Shown: positions 1 through 8,945, numbered from the stretch's first letter. The stretch: DNA of 64,000 bases from Polyangia bacterium (GCA_030427835.1 JAUICN010000001.1:351955-415954); one strand, 5' to 3'. Translations and numbers: made by a program. The notes: a model not told the origin generated them from the sequence alone.

Positions 1-1
1 C

Positions 2-352
2 ATCCAATGGACCATCAACGGGAAGCCCTGGGGAGAGCACTCGGTGACCCAGCTCGCCGAGGGCAGGTGGGTGCGGGTTCGATTTCAGAACGACTCGGCG
101 CGCCTGCACCCGATGCACATCCACGGACAGTTCTTCAAGGTCATCGCCCGCAATGGCCAGGCTTTGGACGACTCCTACTTTCGGGACACCGTGCTGCTAC
201 GGGGTCGCGAGACCATCGACGTCGGCATGGTGCCGCTCGACTGGGGCCGCTGGATGATGCACTGCCACATCCTCGAGCACGCCGACTCGGGGATGATGAC
301 CGAGGTGCAGGTCGGCGAGGGTGACACCACCCCGTCCCGGGGTGAACACTGA
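2..352 (+). CDS. Multicopper oxidase, C-terminal fragment (5' end outside window)
   Basis: Only the last 116 residues are present; the reading frame is open from the window edge. It holds the C-terminal cupredoxin copper site: HPMHIHG, then WMMHCHILEHADSGMM, which gives the HxH and HCHxxxH ligands of the type 1 and trinuclear copper centres with a Met axial ligand. The family oxidises metal ions or phenolics, usually in the periplasm. The substrate cannot be inferred because the N-terminal part is missing. Third codon positions are very G/C-rich compared with most later genes, so it may have a different history, but the fragment is short. Family call sure, subtype unknown. Confidence 0.9.
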   Translation: MQWTINGKPWGEHSVTQLAEGRWVRVRFQNDSARLHPMHIHGQFFKVIARNGQALDDSYFRDTVLLRGRETIDVGMVPLDWGRWMMHCHILEHADSGMMTEVQVGEGDTTPSRGEH

Positions 353-582
353 CGATGTCCCCATCCCGCAGTAAACCCGCCTTTAAGCCTCGCGCCGTCG
401 AAAAGCGCCGAGCTGTAAACCAGGCCCCCGCGCTCTCTCCCCGATCTCAGAGACAGAGAGCCGAGAACGCCCCGAGACTGCCTTCGACGTGACCGCGCGT
501 GATCTCTGTGCGCACGCGGCCGAGACCGTTGCGAGCGTCACGGGTCGCGTAGAAGCCTGCGAAGACTGGGGGATTCAAGAAA
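353..582. other. Intergenic stretch without a recognisable gene
   Basis: No convincing reading frame, RNA or repeat is visible between the multicopper oxidase stop and the terminator of the tRNA-Asn unit. Short ATG-initiated frames close quickly. Confidence 0.5.
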
Positions 583-648
583 AAGCCCCGGGCGTTTCCG
601 ACCGGGGCTTCTGTGAACTGGTGGCGGCCCACCTGTTGGTGGACCGCC
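578..648 (-). terminator. Rho-independent terminator of tRNA-Asn, preceded by a second hairpin
   Basis: Read on the minus strand, AAGCCCCGG (610-602) pairs with CCGGGGCTT (591-583) and is followed by TTTTTCTTG: a 9-bp stem with a U-tract. Between it and the tRNA 3' end lies another strong inverted repeat (623-648: GGCGG-C-CCACC, loop TGTT, GGTGG-A-CCGCC; one mismatch), perhaps a processing structure. Position and orientation fit termination of the tRNA transcript. Confidence 0.8.
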
Positions 649-653
649 GTAAA

Positions 654-729
654 TGGCTCCGAGAGCAGGACTCGAACCTGCGACCAAGTGATTAACAGTC
701 ACCCGCTCTACCAACTGAGCTATCTCGGA
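654..729 (-). tRNA. tRNA-Asn (anticodon GTT)
   Basis: Complete cloverleaf on the minus strand: acceptor TCCGAGA/TCTCGGA, discriminator G, encoded CCA (654-656). The anticodon loop is CTGTTAA between GGTGA and TCACT, and the T arm contains GGTTCGAGTCC. It appears to be transcribed alone, with its terminator just downstream. Confidence 0.97.
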
Positions 730-786
730 AAAGTGGCGCCTAACATGTCCTGTGGTCCCAAAACCGTCAAGTCTTCGGCACCCGCC

Positions 787-1224
787 CTATTCCAAACGAA
801 GAGGTTTACTGGGCAGTTTAGCGTCTAGGGGCCTGGGATAGGCGGGTTCAAGCCCATGCCCGGGCACGGAAGGTTGGCTCTGCATCACCCTACGCGCAGT
901 CTCAATCAATGATTGGGTGGTCCAGGGCTGCTCGGAAGCGGGAACGGGCCACAGTTTCGCACCTAGCGCTAGCCCAAGGGCTTTTGCCGTGACCATTCCC
1001 ACACGGGTGGACGTGTACCCACCAGGGCCTACGCACACCACGACTGCGGTGATTTGAGTTTTTTCGTATCCACAGTCGGCCAGCAAACGATCCAGCGTGT
1101 TCAAAAGCACCTCTGAATGTCGTTTTCCTTGCGCAGCTTCCGTTGCACCCTGGGATCCAAGGGGCCCGTCAACCGCCAGGTGGAGGTCTTTTCCGGAAGT
1201 ATCAATGGCAATCATCACGGACAT
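787..1224 (-). CDS. tsaB: TsaB-like tRNA threonylcarbamoyladenosine protein, short form
   Basis: TsaB partners TsaD in making t6A at position 37 of ANN-decoding tRNAs. The N-terminal ASKHA half is clear: MIAIDTSG at the start and GPGGYTSTRVGMVTAKALG near residues 66-84, matching the family's GPGSFTGLRIG...AKGLA segment. The protein is 145 residues, against about 220-230 for typical TsaB, so most of the C-terminal lobe is missing and the last ~40 residues look unconserved. It could be a minimal TsaB, a decayed copy or a sequencing frameshift. It is divergent from miaE, 62 bp apart. Confidence 0.75.
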   Translation of the reverse strand: MSVMIAIDTSGKDLHLAVDGPLGSQGATEAAQGKRHSEVLLNTLDRLLADCGYEKTQITAVVVCVGPGGYTSTRVGMVTAKALGLALGAKLWPVPASEQPWTTQSLIETARRVMQSQPSVPGHGLEPAYPRPLDAKLPSKPLRLE

Positions 1225-1286
1225 GGGGTGGGTAGTGTGATGGTCACTGGCCTGGGGGTCCAGTGTGATCCAGAATTGCCGCTTCG

Positions 1287-1868
1287 ATGCTTGGTTTGTT
1301 ACGCCCCACGGACAGGAGCTGGGTGGATACCACCCGTGGAAATCTCGGTATTCTGCTGAGCGATCACGCCCATTGTGAGCTTAAGGCGGCCCAAAGTGCA
1401 CTCAGCCTTGTGGCGCGCTTTGGGGGGGAGTTCCCTCAACTGGTGGCACCGCTATCCGCCCTCGCACGGGAGGAAACGGAGCATTTTGAACAGGTGCATC
1501 AAGTCGCGGCTGAGTACGGCACTGCGATTGGCTATCCAGAGGCGGATACCTATGTCAACGCGGTGCGTACCGCGCTTCAGGGCCTTGGGAACGCGCCGAA
1601 CATGCTGGACCGACTGCTTGTGGCAGCCGTCATCGAAGCGCGGTCCTGCGAGCGCTTTAAGGTGCTCTCAACACACATGGAACCCGAGAAGCTACGGGTG
1701 TTTTACCGGGAACTGATGGAATCCGAGGCACGACATTTCGCCCTGTTTTCGCAACTTGCAGACGATTGCTTTGGTGCGGATCTGGCACGCCCACGACTCA
1801 AGCGACTCATGGCGCTGGAAGCGGACATCATCCAAGCCCGTTCTGTGAACCCCACCGTACACGGGTAG
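1287..1868 (+). CDS. miaE: tRNA-(ms2io6A)-hydroxylase MiaE
   Basis: Di-iron ferritin-like hydroxylase acting on ms2i6A37 of tRNA. The iron-ligand pattern is visible: DHAHCELKAA, REETEHFEQV, VIEARSCERF and ESEARHFALF give Glu, ExxH, Glu and ExxH in the usual spacing. The 193-residue length fits the family. The first ATG-like start is at 1287; the region before LLSDHAH is poorly conserved, so the start is approximate. Its neighbour tsaB also serves tRNA position 37. Confidence 0.9.
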   Translation: MLGLLRPTDRSWVDTTRGNLGILLSDHAHCELKAAQSALSLVARFGGEFPQLVAPLSALAREETEHFEQVHQVAAEYGTAIGYPEADTYVNAVRTALQGLGNAPNMLDRLLVAAVIEARSCERFKVLSTHMEPEKLRVFYRELMESEARHFALFSQLADDCFGADLARPRLKRLMALEADIIQARSVNPTVHG

Positions 1869-1912
1869 CTGTGCATGGGCAGCTGTGCATGGGTAGTTGT
1901 GCATGGGTAGCT
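1867..1912 (+). repeat. 14-bp tandem repeat after the miaE stop
   Basis: Three copies of a 14-bp unit (AGCTGTGCATGGGC and variants) at 1867-1880, 1881-1894 and 1895-1908, followed by a partial fourth. The first copy begins inside the stop context GGGTAGCT, and variant copies keep GGGTAG. The array ends 50 bp before the lepB start. Confidence 0.9.
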
Positions 1913-1962
1913 GCCTTATCCCGTGCGTGGGCAGCCCAGGACTGCTACATGGGCCAAGGTTT

Positions 1963-2760
1963 ATGGCCAAGGGAAAACATACCCCCTCTCGACCGCCGAC
2001 TGGCAAACGGCGCACAGGGGAAGGGGAGTCCACTGCCAGCCCGGCACCTGAAAGCGCGTGGTCGAATTTTCGAACGATTCTCGTGGCTCTACTTGTGGCG
2101 CTAGGTATTCGCGTGGCACTGATCGAACCGTTCGAGATTGAGGGGCCGTCCATGGAGCCCACCCTGCTGAATGGGGACCGGGTCGTGTTGGCAAAGTATG
2201 CCTACGGGCTTTTCCTACCCTTCACAAAGAAGGCCATTCTTACGTGGAACGAACCCAACCCTGGGGACGTGGTCATCGTCAAAAGCCCCCATGATGAACT
2301 TGATATCGTGAAACGCGTGATCGGCGTTCCTGGGGATATCATTGAGGTGCGTAGCGGCGCTGTGTACAAAAACGGCCGTGGGATCTTGGACAAGAAACTT
2401 GGGCCCTGTGGCGAGCAGGACGGGGAGCATTTTGAGGAGGGCTGTGTTTGGCACCAGGAAAAGGTCGGGGACCACGTGTACCGCACTAGCCAGATGGGCG
2501 CGTTACGGTTTCCCGATTCACCGCAGGGTATGGCCCACGCCCCCCTTGGAGACAGCTTTCCTGCCGTGGAAGTTCCTGAGGGTCATGTGTATGTCATGGG
2601 AGACCATCGGGATAGGTCCAACGACAGCCGCTACTTTGGCATGGTCCCCATGGGCCGCGTAAAGGGCAAGGCGGTGTTTATTCACTGGTCTCGCGACCCA
2701 TCGTTTAGGGGCGTTTTTGTGAACAGCCGTTGGACACGGATCTTCTCGTTCATCGACTAG
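1963..2760 (+). CDS. lepB: Signal peptidase I
   Basis: Membrane-bound serine protease that removes signal peptides from secreted preproteins. From ATG 1963 it is 265 residues: a charged, low-complexity N-terminus, one membrane segment (ILVALLVALGIRVALI), box B with the catalytic serine (EGPSMEPTLLNGDRV), box D with the general-base lysine (IVKRVIGVPGD) and box E (GDHRDRSNDSRYFG). The start at 1963 (MAKGK) is preferred because the in-frame extension upstream to 1897 runs into the tandem repeat region. It converges on nuoN. Confidence 0.93.
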   Translation: MAKGKHTPSRPPTGKRRTGEGESTASPAPESAWSNFRTILVALLVALGIRVALIEPFEIEGPSMEPTLLNGDRVVLAKYAYGLFLPFTKKAILTWNEPNPGDVVIVKSPHDELDIVKRVIGVPGDIIEVRSGAVYKNGRGILDKKLGPCGEQDGEHFEEGCVWHQEKVGDHVYRTSQMGALRFPDSPQGMAHAPLGDSFPAVEVPEGHVYVMGDHRDRSNDSRYFGMVPMGRVKGKAVFIHWSRDPSFRGVFVNSRWTRIFSFID

Positions 2761-2764
2761 TGGG

Positions 2765-2810
2765 CTGGTATCGACTGGCCGTCTGGTATCGATGGCAGCC
2801 TGGTATCGAT
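2765..2810. repeat. Three copies of an 11-bp core between lepB and nuoN
   Basis: The core CTGGTATCGAT (first copy ending C) starts at 2765, 2783 and 2800, spaced 18 and 17 bp. It fills the 57 bp between the two converging stop codons, which both lie in CTAG. No hairpin with a T-tract is seen, so this is not an ordinary terminator. Confidence 0.85.
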
Positions 2811-2817
2811 AGGAAGC

Positions 2818-4326
2818 CTAGAGGGCGCGGGCGGCGCCGATAGCGATTTCCATGTAGTTGCCGGGTGCGATTCCGATACGGAAAACGAAGTAGGCTGCAA
2901 GCCCAATGGCTGCCCAAAGGTGTACGGAGCGCATGGGCACCGCCTGGGCAGCCTCCTGTTCCTGATCCTCCATGTACATTACAACAATGAGCTTCAGGTA
3001 ATAAAAAGCCCCTACTGCACTCGCAAGCACTGCAAATATTACGAGAGGAATCAGGCCATCGCCCACGTTTACGGCAGACTGGAATAGGTAGTATTTTCCA
3101 ATAAAACCGGCGGTTGGAGGAAAGCCCATGAGAGAAAGGGCTCCCACCATCATGGCTACGCCAATCCACGGGTGTCGCCGGCCAAGGCCCTTAAGGTCTT
3201 CGTAGGATACGACCTCTTTGCCTTTTGAGCCCGCCCAGATGAGGGATCCAAACACCAAGAGACTCGAAGCGGCGTAGCTCGCCAGGTACAACAGCATTGC
3301 GCTAAGCGCTTGATCTCCTGCACCCTCGTCGCCACCGGCTGCACTATGTGCATAGGCCACGAACCCCACCATGATGTATCCCGCGTGGGCGATGGAAGAG
3401 TAGGCCAACATGCGTTTGACGTTGGTTTGTACCAATGCCGATAGGTTGCCCACCAACATGGAAGCGACCGCGAGGCCCATAACCAACGGGGGCCACCCGG
3501 AGAACGGGTCGGCCAGATTTGCGGCAGACAGGGCCACCACAGCAATGCGTACCCATACCGTGAACGCCGCAACTTTTACGACCACGGCCATGAACGCGGT
3601 CACAGATGTGGCCGCACCCTCGTAGACGTCTGGGCTCCACATGTGAAACGGAACCGCGCCCACCTTAAAGGCAAGGCCCGCGGTAATCAGGGCGGTGCCA
3701 AGCAGGGCAAGTGTGTTGTGTGCACTCCCCTCCACAAGCGCAGTGGCGATGGCCGCAAGTTCCATCTCGCCCGTGGCGCCGTAGAGGAGCGCCATTCCAA
3801 ACAGAAGCAATGCGGCCGCGAAGGACCCCAGCAGAAAGTACTTCATTGCCCCCTCTACGGAACGGGGGCTGGTACGTCGAAATGCGGCGAGGGAATAGAC
3901 ACCCAGGGACATGGTCTCAAGACCCACAAAGACCGAAAGTAGGTGCGTTGAGTGCACCAGCACCATGGCGCCAAAGGCAGCGAGCAGCATCACCACGTAG
4001 TACTCGCCCCGTTCCATCTGGTGCTCACGAAGGTAGGCACCCGCGAGCAAGGCCGTGATTGCCCCCGCTCCAGCGATCACTGCATCCAACAACAGGGCCA
4101 TGGGGTCGGCCGCAAGAAAGGGCGCCACCAGGGGGTGCAACGCCATCGTATCGCCTTGCACCCATAGGCCAATCGCGCCCCCGGATGCACCCACGAAGGC
4201 CCAAAACGTGACTGTGGAAAGGTCGTTGGATTGGCCTTTGTCAGAGAATGCGTCTGCGAGCATGACTGCCGCCGCGCCCACAAGAACAAGAACCAGAGGA
4301 GAAAAACGAATGATGAGATCCAACAT
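2818..4326 (-). CDS. nuoN: NADH-quinone oxidoreductase subunit N
   Basis: Antiporter-like membrane subunit of complex I, a polytopic protein of about 502 residues. Conserved features include the YFLLGSFAAALLLFG helix, lysine-bearing VKRMLAYSSIAHAGYIMVG and GFPPTAGFIGKYYLF, typical of NuoN/ND2. ATG 4326 (MLDLIIRF) is chosen over the upstream in-frame start because it lies 4 bp past the nuoM stop and gives the usual N-terminus. Last gene of the nuo operon. Confidence 0.95.
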   Translation of the reverse strand: MLDLIIRFSPLVLVLVGAAAVMLADAFSDKGQSNDLSTVTFWAFVGASGGAIGLWVQGDTMALHPLVAPFLAADPMALLLDAVIAGAGAITALLAGAYLREHQMERGEYYVVMLLAAFGAMVLVHSTHLLSVFVGLETMSLGVYSLAAFRRTSPRSVEGAMKYFLLGSFAAALLLFGMALLYGATGEMELAAIATALVEGSAHNTLALLGTALITAGLAFKVGAVPFHMWSPDVYEGAATSVTAFMAVVVKVAAFTVWVRIAVVALSAANLADPFSGWPPLVMGLAVASMLVGNLSALVQTNVKRMLAYSSIAHAGYIMVGFVAYAHSAAGGDEGAGDQALSAMLLYLASYAASSLLVFGSLIWAGSKGKEVVSYEDLKGLGRRHPWIGVAMMVGALSLMGFPPTAGFIGKYYLFQSAVNVGDGLIPLVIFAVLASAVGAFYYLKLIVVMYMEDQEQEAAQAVPMRSVHLWAAIGLAAYFVFRIGIAPGNYMEIAIGAARAL

Positions 4327-4330
4327 ACTT

Positions 4331-6022
4331 CTACCTTGCCGTTGCCGAAACTGTGTGTGACCCGGCTTCAAGTGCCCCTACCACGTAGTGATCACCCGAT
4401 GGTTTACGGGCAGCCGCTTGCTGTTCTGCCTGTTGCTCGGCTTCTTCATCGATGGGCGCCGCCGCCCCACTTGCAAGCTCTGGGGGTAGCAAACGAAGAG
4501 AGTCGTCGCGATTGATCTCCACCAGTTTAGATTGGTAACGGGCCAGGTACTGCTCCACCGTACTTTCCATGGGCTTCAGAAAGTGGTTAGGAAAGAGGCC
4601 AATCCAAAACACCAGCAACATCAGTGGGGCCAGGGCCAGGCCTTCCTTCAGGTTGATATCCTTCAAGGCCTTATTGGCTTCATGTGTGACCGGCCCCCAG
4701 AACATCTTGAGCACCGCATGCAGCATGTAGATTGCCGCAAGAATTACCCCCGTGGCTGCGCAAAGTACGAAGATGCGTGACCAGGGCTGCAATGCGTTGG
4801 AGGCGAATGTTCCCGCAAGGATCATGAACTCGCCAATGAACCCGTTGGTTCCAGGGAGCCCGATGGAGCTCATGGATGTGATCACAAACAGCACGGCATA
4901 CAAGGGCATCACCGCCGCAAGGCCACCAAAGTCCGAAAGCAATCGGGTGTGTCGACGGTCGTAAATGACACCCACAAGAATAAAGAGCGCTCCTGTGGAG
5001 ATGCCGTGGTTTACCATCTGAAGAATCGCTCCGGACACCCCGCTCGCGTTTAGGGAGAAGATCCCCAGCATGACGAAACCCAGGTGGCTGACGGAACTGT
5101 AGGCTACCAGCTTTTTCACGTCCTTCTGCATCCAGGCACAGAAGGCGCCATAGATGATGCCAATGATGGCGATGGCGGCGATGGTGGGCCCAAGATAGTG
5201 CGCCGCCAGGGGGAACATGGGCATGGCGAACCGCAGGAATCCGTAGGTGCCTAGCTTCAACATCACAGCGGCAAGAATCACCGAACCACCCGTGGGGGCC
5301 TGGGTGTGAGCATCCGGCAACCAGGTGTGGAACGGAAACATGGGCACTTTGATGGCAAAGGCCAACGCAAAGGCGGAGAAGAGCCAGATTTGCGAAGAAT
5401 AGGGAAGCGCAACCCTGGAAAGGTCCTGAAGGTCAAAGGAGTAGATCCCCGTCAACGCGTGGTACTGGGAGCCCACGTACAGGATTGCCACCAACATGAG
5501 CAAACTGCCCACCATGGTGTAAAGGAAGAACTTGAGTGCGGCGTAGATCTTGTCCTTGCCGCCCCACACTCCCACGATGAGGTACATGGGAACGAGCATG
5601 AGCTCCCAGAAGACGTAGAAGAGAAATAGATCAAGGGCGACGAAGGTGCCGATCATGGCGGACTCAAGCGCAAGGAACGCAATGGCGAACTCCTTGATTC
5701 GCTGATTTACACTCAACCAGGAGGCAAATAGCGCCACGGGAGTAAGCAGGGTGGTCAGCAGTACAAGCCAAAGGGAAATGCCGTCGAGACCGACTTTGTA
5801 GGCGATTCCAAACTGCTCAATCCAGGGAATGTCCACCACGTAGCGCAGCCCCGGAGTTTCCCAGGAGCTCGAAAGCAGGGATATGGAAAGCACGAGGTTC
5901 ACCGCCATGAACGCGAGGGAACCCCAGCGGAAGAGGCCTTCATTTTTCCTGGGTGCGCCGGCAAGGAAAAGTGCCCCCACGAGAGGAATGGCGATCAACG
6001 CAGTGAGAATCCAACTACTCAT
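4331..6022 (-). CDS. nuoM: NADH-quinone oxidoreductase subunit M
   Basis: Antiporter-like membrane subunit of complex I, 563 residues, with about 14 hydrophobic helices. Diagnostic motifs are PMYLIVGVWGG, KVPMFPFHTWLPDAHTQAP, DVKKLVAYSSVSHLGFVMLG and LPGTNGFIGEF. The C-terminal ~55 residues after the last helix (Ala/Gln-rich) are a variable hydrophilic tail. It starts 8 bp inside the nuoL end (ATG at 6022, nuoL TAG at 6015-6017), which points to translational coupling. Confidence 0.96.
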   Translation of the reverse strand: MSSWILTALIAIPLVGALFLAGAPRKNEGLFRWGSLAFMAVNLVLSISLLSSSWETPGLRYVVDIPWIEQFGIAYKVGLDGISLWLVLLTTLLTPVALFASWLSVNQRIKEFAIAFLALESAMIGTFVALDLFLFYVFWELMLVPMYLIVGVWGGKDKIYAALKFFLYTMVGSLLMLVAILYVGSQYHALTGIYSFDLQDLSRVALPYSSQIWLFSAFALAFAIKVPMFPFHTWLPDAHTQAPTGGSVILAAVMLKLGTYGFLRFAMPMFPLAAHYLGPTIAAIAIIGIIYGAFCAWMQKDVKKLVAYSSVSHLGFVMLGIFSLNASGVSGAILQMVNHGISTGALFILVGVIYDRRHTRLLSDFGGLAAVMPLYAVLFVITSMSSIGLPGTNGFIGEFMILAGTFASNALQPWSRIFVLCAATGVILAAIYMLHAVLKMFWGPVTHEANKALKDINLKEGLALAPLMLLVFWIGLFPNHFLKPMESTVEQYLARYQSKLVEINRDDSLRLLPPELASGAAAPIDEEAEQQAEQQAAARKPSGDHYVVGALEAGSHTVSATAR

Positions 6023-8636
6023 GGTGAGCTCCCATCTGGGCCAATGGCTTGGCTTCGATATTACTGAAGGCGTGGGATTTTACCGGTGTCATGTCCTTGA
6101 GCCATAGGGATCGTGTTTGGGAACGAAGGTTTCCAAAACCGTTGCGCACTTCTACCTTGGTTTTCACCTGTGCGATGAATCGAGCTTCTACTCCGCCGAG
6201 GACAATGCGCTGCCCTGGGGTGAGGGTTACTTCCTCTCCACCAAGGCCGGGCGTGGATGCGTCGTTTCGCCTCAGCACGATCGTCCCTTTTTCTACCCAA
6301 ATCACAGGTGGGCGCTGGGTGGACGCTTCAGGGTTACGCCAGTCACCGGAAAGCATGGATAGGGGTACTATTTTCTTTGCACCGTCTATGGGAATGCGAA
6401 GTGTATTCTCTCGCTTCAGGGGGCCGATGAGATGCACGGCGTAGGAGGTGAACTGCTCGGGCCCATAGGTCCGTGTGAGGGAACGTTGACTGCGGCTCCA
6501 TTCTCCGTCGTATTCGCCGTCGCCATCGGCATCCCACCTGTATTCATAGCCGGCACCTGGCCGAGCGGTCCACGTGACCTTGTTTCCCTCAGCCACACCC
6601 TCAAGCGAGGGGTGGGGGCTTGTGAACCAAACGAGTACCGCAAAAACGCCAAAGACCATCAATGCACCGTAAGTGTACACAAGGCCACTCTGGGCACGGC
6701 TAGTGACATGGCCCACCATCCGCACGATCCCGGCCGGTACACGGGTAAGAATCACGTCCACGAAGTAACGATCTACGGCGGCTGAGAACTGGCCCAGTTG
6801 CCGCATGGCCCCCACCACATACCGGTTGTAGGCAGCGTCGATTCGCCAGGCGTCAAACATCCATCGCGCAACTCCCTTTTCAGGGTCGGCGCCAGGCACC
6901 CCCTTGCCATTGGCGTACCGCTGCCATGCGACGCCAATGCCCACCGCCATGGCCACCGTACCGGCCGCCATGGCGATCCAAGCTTCGCCGCCCCCATGGT
7001 GACCGCCCACCGACGCAAGTGTGGCGTGCAACCAATCCCCCCAGAGGTTCGGAAGGTGCAACGCATGTGGCAAGCCAAGGTAACCCACCACAACGGCGCC
7101 GACGCCGAGGATACGCAGGGGCCACGCAATGGCGGGTTCCGGGCGATGGGGGTGGGGGTCATACCCATGGGCATCATGGGAAGACTCGCCACCTTCGGCT
7201 TCCTCCTCAGGGTTGGCCGCAGCGCTTCGGTAGTCACCGGAGAAAGTTAAGAAGTAGAGACGGAACATGTAGAACGCCGTCATGGTGGCGGCGAGCACAA
7301 GTGATCCGAATACAAACCAGGTCACCCAACCCATGTGGTGCACGTGGGTGCCTAGAAGCGCGCCGAGCAGGATCTCATCCTTGGAGAAGAACCCGCTGAA
7401 CAGGGGAACTCCAGCAATCGCAAGGCAGCTGACGAGAAAGGTCCAGCGCACGGTGGGCAGGTGCTTGGACATTCCACCAAGTTTGCGTACGTCCGCATCC
7501 CCGTGGGCGTGTACGGCGTGCATGACGGCCCCGGCCCCAAGGAACAAACAGGCCTTGAAGAACGCGTGGGTGAACACATGGAAGAACCCAGCCGCGAAGG
7601 CCCCCGAACCAACGGCCGCGAACATGAACCCCAGCTGGCTCACGGTGGAGTAGGCCAGGATTTTCTTCATTTGGTTCTGTACGAGTGCCACGGACGCGGC
7701 GAGGAGAGCGGTCAATGCACCCACCACGGCAACGGTGGCCATGGCCGTGGGTGACAAAACGAACACCCCACTCAAACGGCAGCATAGGTACACGCCAGCG
7801 GTGACCATGGTGGCGGCGTGAATAAGAGCGGATACCGGTGTGGGGCCGGCCATGGCATCGGGCAGCCATACGTAGAGGGGCAGCTGTGCGCTCTTTCCGG
7901 CACACCCCAGGAACAGGAAGAATGCCGCAACCGTTGCGTAGCTGCCAACCTCCACGCCTCCCAACATGAATGGGCGGGTGAGCATATCCACGCTCTCGTT
8001 GATGCCCTGGAACTCCATGGACTGGGTGCCTACCCAGAGGGCGAGCATTCCAAAGATAACCCCGAAGTCGCCAATGCGATTGACCACGAAAGCCTTGCGC
8101 CCGGCGGCCGCATACTCAGGTGTTTTGTACCAAAACCCGATGAGCAGGTAGCTGCAAAGCCCCACGCCTTCCCAACCCACAAACAGCACGGGGAAGCTGC
8201 TTCCCAGGATGAGAATGAGCATGGATGCGGTGAACAGGTTGAGGTAGGTCAGAAACCTGGCGAAGCCGGGGTCTTCTTTCATGTAGCCCAGGCTGTAGAT
8301 GTGGATAAGCAGGCCGATCCCGGTGACCACAAGTGCCATGATTCCGCTCAGGGAATCGATGACAAAGGCGATTCTCACGGGAATGGCCCGTTGCCCGATG
8401 TGCAGGCTGAACCACTCGTAGAGCTCCGCTTCCACCCTGGCGTCAGCGACACCGGCACCCTTCTGGGTGACCAGTTCCATGAAGTTGATTCCAGCAAATA
8501 GGAACGCCAGGGAAACTGAACCCAGGGCGACCGCGGTCACCACCTTTTTGCTGGTGAAACGGCCCGTGACTCCATTGATGAGTGCACCGGCGAGGGGAAG
8601 AAGAACGATCCAGGGGAGTGTGGCTTGAGCGAGCAT
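6015..8636 (-). CDS. nuoL: NADH-quinone oxidoreductase subunit L with long C-terminal extension
   Basis: Antiporter-like subunit carrying the lateral helix of complex I. The core (residues 1-672) has GWEGVGLCSYLLIGFW, PLYVWLPDAMAGPTPVSALIHA, MKKILAYSTVSQLGFM and a His/Glu-rich loop near residue 480. At 873 residues it is well above the usual ~610-700. After the final helix (ALMVFGVFAVLVWF) come about 201 extra hydrophilic residues, beginning with a PKD-like stretch (YRWDADGDGEYDGEW) and followed by beta-rich sequence. The final helix of E. coli NuoL ends on the periplasmic side, so the tail is probably periplasmic (inference). Confidence 0.95.
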   Translation of the reverse strand: MLAQATLPWIVLLPLAGALINGVTGRFTSKKVVTAVALGSVSLAFLFAGINFMELVTQKGAGVADARVEAELYEWFSLHIGQRAIPVRIAFVIDSLSGIMALVVTGIGLLIHIYSLGYMKEDPGFARFLTYLNLFTASMLILILGSSFPVLFVGWEGVGLCSYLLIGFWYKTPEYAAAGRKAFVVNRIGDFGVIFGMLALWVGTQSMEFQGINESVDMLTRPFMLGGVEVGSYATVAAFFLFLGCAGKSAQLPLYVWLPDAMAGPTPVSALIHAATMVTAGVYLCCRLSGVFVLSPTAMATVAVVGALTALLAASVALVQNQMKKILAYSTVSQLGFMFAAVGSGAFAAGFFHVFTHAFFKACLFLGAGAVMHAVHAHGDADVRKLGGMSKHLPTVRWTFLVSCLAIAGVPLFSGFFSKDEILLGALLGTHVHHMGWVTWFVFGSLVLAATMTAFYMFRLYFLTFSGDYRSAAANPEEEAEGGESSHDAHGYDPHPHRPEPAIAWPLRILGVGAVVVGYLGLPHALHLPNLWGDWLHATLASVGGHHGGGEAWIAMAAGTVAMAVGIGVAWQRYANGKGVPGADPEKGVARWMFDAWRIDAAYNRYVVGAMRQLGQFSAAVDRYFVDVILTRVPAGIVRMVGHVTSRAQSGLVYTYGALMVFGVFAVLVWFTSPHPSLEGVAEGNKVTWTARPGAGYEYRWDADGDGEYDGEWSRSQRSLTRTYGPEQFTSYAVHLIGPLKRENTLRIPIDGAKKIVPLSMLSGDWRNPEASTQRPPVIWVEKGTIVLRRNDASTPGLGGEEVTLTPGQRIVLGGVEARFIAQVKTKVEVRNGFGNLRSQTRSLWLKDMTPVKSHAFSNIEAKPLAQMGAHHE

Positions 8637-8642
8637 AGGAAC

Positions 8643-8945
8643 CTAGTTGCGCAGACTGTCACCCGCGTCGGTGACCACGGTTTTCTTGAGACGGAAAAAG
8701 GCGATGACGATGGCCAGCCCAACGGCTGCTTCGGCCGCAGCCACTGCGATGACAAAGAACGCGAACACCTGCCCCATGTGATTGGAGGGCATGAATCGGT
8801 TGAATGCCACGAACACCACGTTCACGGCGTTGAGCATGATCTCAATGCTCATCAGCTGAATAAGCACGTTGCGACGGGTGAGGAACCCGGTGGCTCCAAT
8901 GCCAAACAGAATACTCCCAAGGGCTAGATATTCTCCGATTCCCAT
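8643..8945 (-). CDS. nuoK: NADH-quinone oxidoreductase subunit K
   Basis: Small three-helix membrane subunit (100 residues) in the proton-translocating arm. It has the conserved glutamates in the membrane: [13 protein letters not shown] (helix 2) and [13 protein letters not shown] (helix 3). Its start directly abuts the nuoJ stop (8946), and nuoL begins 6 bp after its end. Confidence 0.97.
   Translation of the reverse strand: MGIGEYLALGSILFGIGATGFLTRRNVLIQLMSIEIMLNAVNVVFVAFNRFMPSNHMGQVFAFFVIAVAAAEAAVGLAIVIAFFRLKKTVVTDAGDSLRN

Noticed and set aside
7818..8501. Long plus-strand frames opposite nuoL and other nuo genes
   Set aside because: They mirror the codon pattern of the minus-strand membrane genes and have no independent family features.
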